Assembly (NCBI GenBank): GCA_907163375.1
Contig: CAJQUW010003049.1
Span: 148,478 to 212,477 of the forward strand
DNA from: Prostheceraeus crozeri
Lineage: Eukaryota; Platyhelminthes; Polycladida; Euryleptidae
DNA length: 64,000 bases
Reading direction: 5' to 3'
Shown: positions 58,201 to 64,000 of the stretch, one piece after another
How the letters are laid out: every line of letters starts with the position of its first letter
How positions within the stretch are numbered: the stretch's first letter is position 1
Translations under genes and position numbers: made by a program
Notes under the pieces: generated by a model
Told to the model about the DNA's origin: nothing
The model's input: only the letters and a program-made list of their open reading frames with translations
The model's database searches: none

Positions 58201-61200
58201 GTGGCGTGGTGCTGAACTCTGGCAACTCTGAACTGGGGAACTGGAGCTGGAATCTGGTGCTCTACTCCCCGGTTTCTGGCGTTGAACTGTCGTGCGTAGC
58301 CACCTGACAAGGAATCTGCTGGTGGGGGAGACGAGTCCCTGACCTTTGCAACTGTCCTGATTCTGCCCAACTCGTGGCGTGCTGCTGGGCCAACTGGTGG
58401 ACCGTGCCTAGACATACGGAGTGTCCTACGGTGTGGTAGGTCTCAACTGCTGTACTTGATCGTGTAACTGACATACTTCTCAATAAAACTGCGTCCGCTG
58501 GATTGCTGACCTGTGGGACTACATGCTGTCGCCTGATCGCTGGCCGGGCTGACCCCACAGTGGGGCTGGGGGCTGCTCGTGATACTCGGGAGGCTACAAA
58601 CCTCGTGGCCACCTGGTGGTGGGGCGGTGGGTGGGTTGGCACCTGGTGATTGATGGACACGTGGACAAACACAATCTGTGTGGGCGACGGTGCCGTACGT
58701 GTGACAGCGCGGGCGGCTAGGGGGCTCTCTTGGTGGATGGGTCAGTGTGTGGTGATCTCTGGGCGTGCTCTGGAACTAACCTCGTGGGTGGGGGGTGGTG
58801 GCTTCTGAATCTCGAGCTCCCCTGGGTGACGGTGACTGCGTGGGGTCTCTGATCTGTGGGTGGTCGTGACTGCCCTCGAAACTCATCTGCACTCGCTGGG
58901 CGGGGTGGGAATGGTGGGGGGCGGCCTGCTGAAAACTACACTCTTGCTGGGGCTGTGGGGTGGGATCTGGTCTCCGGACGGGGCGTGTTGGGCCTGGAAA
59001 CTCGTGGACGGTGGGGAACAACGGCGGATGGTTGATGCTACCTGTGGACGGTGCCTGGCGTATGTGGCTGGCTCAATGGAACTCGCGTGCTGGAAGGCAC
59101 CTGACCGGTGAGGCGGTGCCTTGCTGGACTGTCTCTGGACTCCAACGACGGGGAGTCCTGGGGGAACATAAACATGACTCCTTTGGGACAACTAACCCGC
59201 TCTTGAACAGAAACCAGAACTCCGAGACCTGGTCTGTAATCTCACTCTGCCTCTTAGGTGTTGGTGCTGGCACTGCGGGAACTGTGCAATCCCTGGAACC
59301 GTATCCGGGGGGCGTGTGGTGGCTAGCCTGCAGGGTGAGTAGTGCTCGAATCGTGGTGCAGTGGCTCCCTCTGGCGATGGGGGCTGGAAACCGGATGGGT
59401 GGCCAGCGGTCTGGGGGTACTCGAGATGGGTGTGACTGCCTGACCCCCCACCAGGTGTCCGTGGCTGCTTACCTGTGCAGGGGGTACGATGTGGAACTCA
59501 GACCATGGCTGCCTGGCTCTTTAGGACGCAACTTCGTTGGTGGAACTCGTGGGCCACAGCCACCAAACTCTGGTGCGGACAAACTCCTCTCTGGGAGTGG
59601 GCCTATCGTGCGGTAGTACCGACTGACAGCCGCTGGCTGAGTGCTGTGGGAGGGTGGGTGGGGCGTCTGAACGTGTGAGGACGAACACTGGCGTGGCGTG
59701 TGCCCTGCTCGTAACTCTGTGCACTAACTCGCTGTGGTGTCGGTGCTACTGGCCCTCTGGGTGTCGGCTCCTACTGAAACACTGTAAGCTTGTGAGCCCT
59801 GGACGGGGTGGGCCATGTGAGACCTTGCGGTGTGGACTGATCAAAGAGTGGGTATCTGCTCTGCATAGCTCGTGCTCGTTGATTGCCTCTGTGTACCGTG
59901 ATGCGTGGAACTGACTGAGACTCAGCTGGACTCCTAATCGTGGCAACTTGCGGGGTGCGGTGGGCAGGGCGGTGTCATGGTGAACTCTCTGTGGAACCAC
60001 CTGCTACTGGCTGAAAACTACGTGGCTGACTGTTGACTCACTTGACTTCCTATTTGAGCGAACGACAGTTGGCCCTCCAAAGGTCACCCTCTGGATGCAC
60101 ACTAAGGAGCACCCTCTCCATCAGGTGACTGGAACTCCCCACTCAATCACTACCGCGGAGATCCTGGACTTGGACTGTGCGTGTGGGTGGGCTGTGTGTG
60201 AGCCGGTGTTCGCTACTCTGGCGGGACTTGCTTTCTTCTCAACTCCGTTTGACCATTTTTTGGGATCTGGTAACTCTGTTAGTCAGGCAGGGATCCCAAT
60301 GGGATCTATGCGGGGGGGATGAAAGGCACGGGTGACTGGATCGCTGGGGCTCTGTAACAGAAAAGCTACATGACTTGGGCCCCAGGAACTCGTACCTACA
60401 TAGCCTTCCTTGAGCGTGGGCTTCTCCATGACTCACAACAGGGCAACGTGTCTCGCACCTCGGGGGGCAGTCAGGTGGGGGTGATCAACTTGCTGGCGAA
60501 TCTGGACTCTTGTGTGTGCCCTCGGAGATCTGTGGCCTGCCTGGTCTGGGTCCCTGGGGCGCGGTGTTCTCTGGGGGCTGAACTCCGGCTGGGCCAAGCT
60601 GGGTCCTGTGTGGCGAGAACTCTGGCAGCTGGCTACGTGCGGTGGGCCTCTGAACCATGGCCTTCAACTGCTAAACTCGAGGTGTAACTCTCTCATGACA
60701 TCCTGGCCTGTGCTCCGGTGGATGCACACACTGTGGCTGTGACTGCGCGCTGCACTCTGCTGTGAAACTGGGTGTATCTATGGGGTGCATTGGGGGCTCG
60801 ATCTGATACTGCTTACCTGCAACTCTGCCAACTGGAAAACTTCTGGGGGGACTCGTACAGACGTGGGTACTCGCTACCGGGGGAAACTGAGCTTGCTTGG
60901 ACTGACATGGCCCTGTGAATCTGTGCCATAGTGTGGACTCAACTGGTCTACCCTAGCAACTCCATGCGACGCCAGCGTCTGCTGCCTACGTTCACTCTGC
61001 ATATGACTCGCGTGAACTCTGAGTTCACACCTACTGCTGCATCTGCACAGCGCGTGTGAGCTGTGCTCCTCACGGCGGCGCGTGGGGCTGGCCTCATGAC
61101 TAAACAAAACAGATTGCACGTCGGTGACTCACACTGTTCAGCGTGGTGGCAAAAACACTCTATCGCCACCTCTGAGACACTGGTGCTGAGACAGTGACAC

Positions 61201-64000
61201 CATCTGCCTCTGCGCCAAGAACGTGAACTAGCTGAGCGGTTGTGTGTGCTATGCTGCGATGCTGACGCTACGGTGGGCCTGGAGCTGCGTGGGTGAACCT
61301 GGGATAAGCCTTCCTATGGGCGGCCAGCGGTGGGGACCAGAACTGCCTGCCACTGTCAGCATGCTCGTGCGCGTTACTCTGCAGGCTGTCATGTGTGTGG
61401 GTGGCTACTGGGCTCTGCCACAAAACAATCCGTGGTGGGAGCTCTGGCCGTGTCTCCGGTGGACCTTACGGAGAGCTGCTTGGCTGGGGCTCCCACGGAG
61501 TCATGCTTGTGGGCTGACACAGCCGTGCCGTGACGTGACAACTTGAGCTGTCGTGGGCCTTGATGCGTTGCTCTACTGAACACGTGCCGTTGTGGATAAC
61601 TCTGTCAATGGGGTATACCTGAACTCTGGTGGTCATGAGGTTGCTGAACTTGGTGCTGGGGTGCGATGCTTGTGCCTGAACTCGACTGCGTGCGACTGGC
61701 ACTGAGCAACTCATGCTGCCTGTCGTGGTCGTGGTGGGGGTGTGGGTCTAACTCTGCATAGCTGGACGAAGCGCCGTGGACGTGGCGGGGCCTCAGAACG
61801 TACGTGTTCGCTGCGTACGTGGCTGAGCGTGCGACTGTGTAAACTCGATGTGGTGGACAACTCTGCCAACTGGGCGGGTGCAGTGCTGCTACGTGTGGGC
61901 ACCCTCAGACGGGTTGACTAAACTAGCTGGGGGTTGACTGCTGCTTCGTTGTGAGGGCACAACCGCTATGAAACTACGGCTGACTAACTCTGTGCCCTAC
62001 TACACGACTGGGAGTACTCTGGGGTGCACTCTTGGCTGTGGAACTCGTTGTGGATGGCCTGACTCTCTGGGAACGTGACACAGTGCGGTGAAGGGAGCGG
62101 GGAGGCCTCCCTGGTGGGTCTGACAAGGTCGTCTGGTAGCTGTGATACCTGTCAATCGGTACCTTTGACTGAGACTCGTGGGTACAGACGGGTGGTGAGG
62201 TTGACGTGGGGGCTCTGGCCGCTGGAGCTGCTGTGACACACTGGTGCCTGTTGGCCCAACAAACTCTGCCGCCCGTGTTGCCTGGTGGTGTGAATGTGCC
62301 GACATGCGTGAATCCGGAGTGCGTCGTGGGCGCCTGGGACTCTGTGTGTGCGGTGCAAATGCTAGGGTGTGCCCGTACTCACTAGGGGGTAGTAACCGAG
62401 GGGGGGTGGAACGGGAGTGCCTAACTTCTGGATGGTGGGAAGCAGAGGCGAGACTCCGCTGAACTCGTGCGGTGTCGCCAGAGATGTCTGACAACTCGTG
62501 GGAGCCATCTCATGCGTTGAACGTGACTCAGTACCAACTCGGAACGGGATGCACTGGTGACTCCAGGCGGTGGGTACTGGACTCTTCTCATTGGCGGTGG
62601 GATAAAAGCCCACTCGAACTCGTTGGGCTCTCCACCTGGGTGGAAAGTAGCTGTTGACCTGGCCGAGCTTAACCTCGTTGTGGGTGGGTCGCTCTTGGGC
62701 ATGGTGGGGGGGTGCTCGCCACTACTATGGCTCGCACTTTGCAAAACTCCAGGAGTCTGTCGTTGACAGCTGACTGGACGTGGTCTGCTGTTGCGTGGGG
62801 TGACCGAAGGTGACCTCGGGGGTGTGGCTGATCTGTGGGAGGCTGCTCTGGAGAAACGTCTCCCGTGGTCCCTGGTTGTGGTGGCACTTGGAACTCTGGC
62901 TACGTGGACTTCGTGAACGTGGGTAGGCTACATGGGAACGGGCCCCGTGCCGCTGGTGCCTGGCCAACTCACGGATGCAGGTGGTCGAACAGGAAAAACT
63001 CGGATGATGACTCTGAGGGGCCTGGCTGCCCCTGCGGTTCAAACTTCTTGGGGGCAGCGCATACTGGTAGACTCTGGACTCACAGGGTGGGCACGGCTCT
63101 GGGTTTGTTACCCTGAGTGCACCTGCCTGGCTGTAACTGCGGGGATGGCGTGTTTGGGTGGCCCAGGGAGCATCCTATCTGGGTTGACTCGAAACGGGTG
63201 GGGTGTGCACTCTGGCTACCAGGTGGGTTGGGTCGTGCGTGGTCTGGCTACACTGCTGGTTGAACTCATGGGCTAACTGTGGGGGTTAACTTCTGGCGTG
63301 CAACTGCTGGGTCGTGAAAACACGATGAACTCGGTGGGCTCCCCGAACACCGGGAGGGTACGGTGTCTGGTTTCTGGGCAGGAACCTTTCGGGGTGGTGC
63401 ATCTAACGGTGCGAGGAGCTGACCTCGTGTACTGTGACTGCTGATAGGGGCATGCTGCTGCTCTGGGTGTCTGATTCCGTTAAGTGACTCTGCACTCTGC
63501 ATTCTAACTACCACAGTTGTGCAGAGGGCTCAGTGCGAAGCGGGCGTGGGTGATGCTCCACATGACCGCCTGGTGAACTCTGACTCAAAACTCTCCTCGC
63601 CATGTCTGCGATGGAGACTGAAGTCTGCTCACTGGTTACTGCTGCTGGATTGACAGTTGCCTCTGCTGGTCTGCGGATGATCAGGTGGGGGCCAAGGGGC
63701 TGTGGCTAACGAGCTGGGACATCTGAGGTGGCACATTCAACTCTGGACTTGGGCTTTGACATCACTCACCGTGGGGTCTGTGAGAGAGGCTGTGGCCTCT
63801 TGCTACTGCTCATGCAGTTGCTGGGCCGGGCTCATGGGCAACCTCTGGCACTCCCGTCACTAGCCGTGAGTGAGCTGGAGGGTGCTGCAGGAGTGCTGAA
63901 AACTACGCTGCCCCAAACTCTGCTGGGCAACCTGGGAACTCCTGGCAGACGCTGGTCGCCTCGAGCGTCTGGCACTGTCACTGTGTGACAGACTGGTCAT
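49281..64000. repeat. Degenerate G/T-rich region with recurrent AACTC motif
   Basis: No recognisable gene, transposon or RNA. The plus strand is rich in G and T, and AA is followed by CT far more often than by anything else: AACTC occurs eight times in the first 250 bp, at irregular intervals, and keeps recurring to the window end, often as GAACTC or AACTCTG. Open frames reach 218 codons (58,960-59,616 plus) and many 100-165-codon frames occur on minus, but they carry no motif and follow from the composition (TTA, CTA and TCA are scarce on plus). AACTCTG is the reverse complement of the CAGAGTT core of the 490-bp satellite, so this may be a far-diverged relative or a degraded simple repeat. 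Confidence 0.6.

Noticed and set aside
49622..63988. Dozens of 60-218-codon ORFs in the G/T-rich region as genes
   Set aside because: No motifs, no start context, heavy overlap on both strands. Open frames follow from scarcity of stop triplets on minus in this composition.
49281..64000. Telomeric repeat
   Set aside because: No TTAGG, TTAGGG or other fixed short unit, and C and A are too frequent for a known irregular telomere sequence.

Overview
The window is eukaryotic, almost certainly from an invertebrate animal. It holds Copia-type, LINE, probable Penelope-like and endonuclease-bearing retroelement remnants, one spliced host exon of a Nudix CoA-diphosphatase (NUDT8-like), and large satellite arrays. 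Two TATA boxes lie 30-31 bp upstream of TCATTT initiators, an arthropod-like core promoter layout. That is a hint about the lineage and no more. No species is named and no intact host gene is complete here.

Layout. (1) 1-11,398 is an AT-rich transposon graveyard: a frameshifted Copia element on the minus strand (272-4,753, LTR candidate to 4,970) carrying a nested 748-bp foldback element; LINE reverse transcriptase pieces on plus; another LINE tail on minus; a probable GIY-YIG (Penelope-like) fragment on plus; a NUDT8-like exon at 8,686-8,906 on plus; and a minus-strand RT plus restriction-like endonuclease pseudogene cut off at 11,398. (2) 11,399-11,738 is a GC-rich junction with poly-C/CTCTGG tracts and a 22-bp tandem repeat. 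(3) 11,739-21,532 is a homogenised satellite, about 20 copies of a 488-490-bp unit. (4) 21,533-49,280 is a giant inverted repeat. Unique outer portions of the arms (21,533-24,723 and 46,092-49,280) are nearly identical. Inside them lies an AATAAAG-rich minisatellite, 16.7 kb long in the left arm and 4.3 kb in the right, around a 398-bp spacer. (5) 49,281-64,000 is a strand-skewed, G/T-rich degenerate sequence in which AACTC/AACTCTG recurs irregularly and no gene is recognisable.

The inverted repeat is the part most worth study. Each arm carries two TATA+Inr promoters pointing inward, an 88-codon ORF beginning just downstream of the second one, three copies of a ~210-nt module with fixed spacing between conserved blocks, six hairpins sharing a TG(CTAT)CA core with compensating stem changes, and several C(TTCG)G hairpins. 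The TTCG orientation predicts an RNA transcribed toward the centre, the same direction as the promoters and the ORF. Such a transcript would run into a satellite with an AATAAA hexamer in most of its monomers. The 490-bp satellite outside the left arm is an amplification of the sequence at the arm's outer end. Whether this is an undescribed element, a palindromic host locus or partly an assembly artefact cannot be settled from sequence alone; checks are given with each finding.
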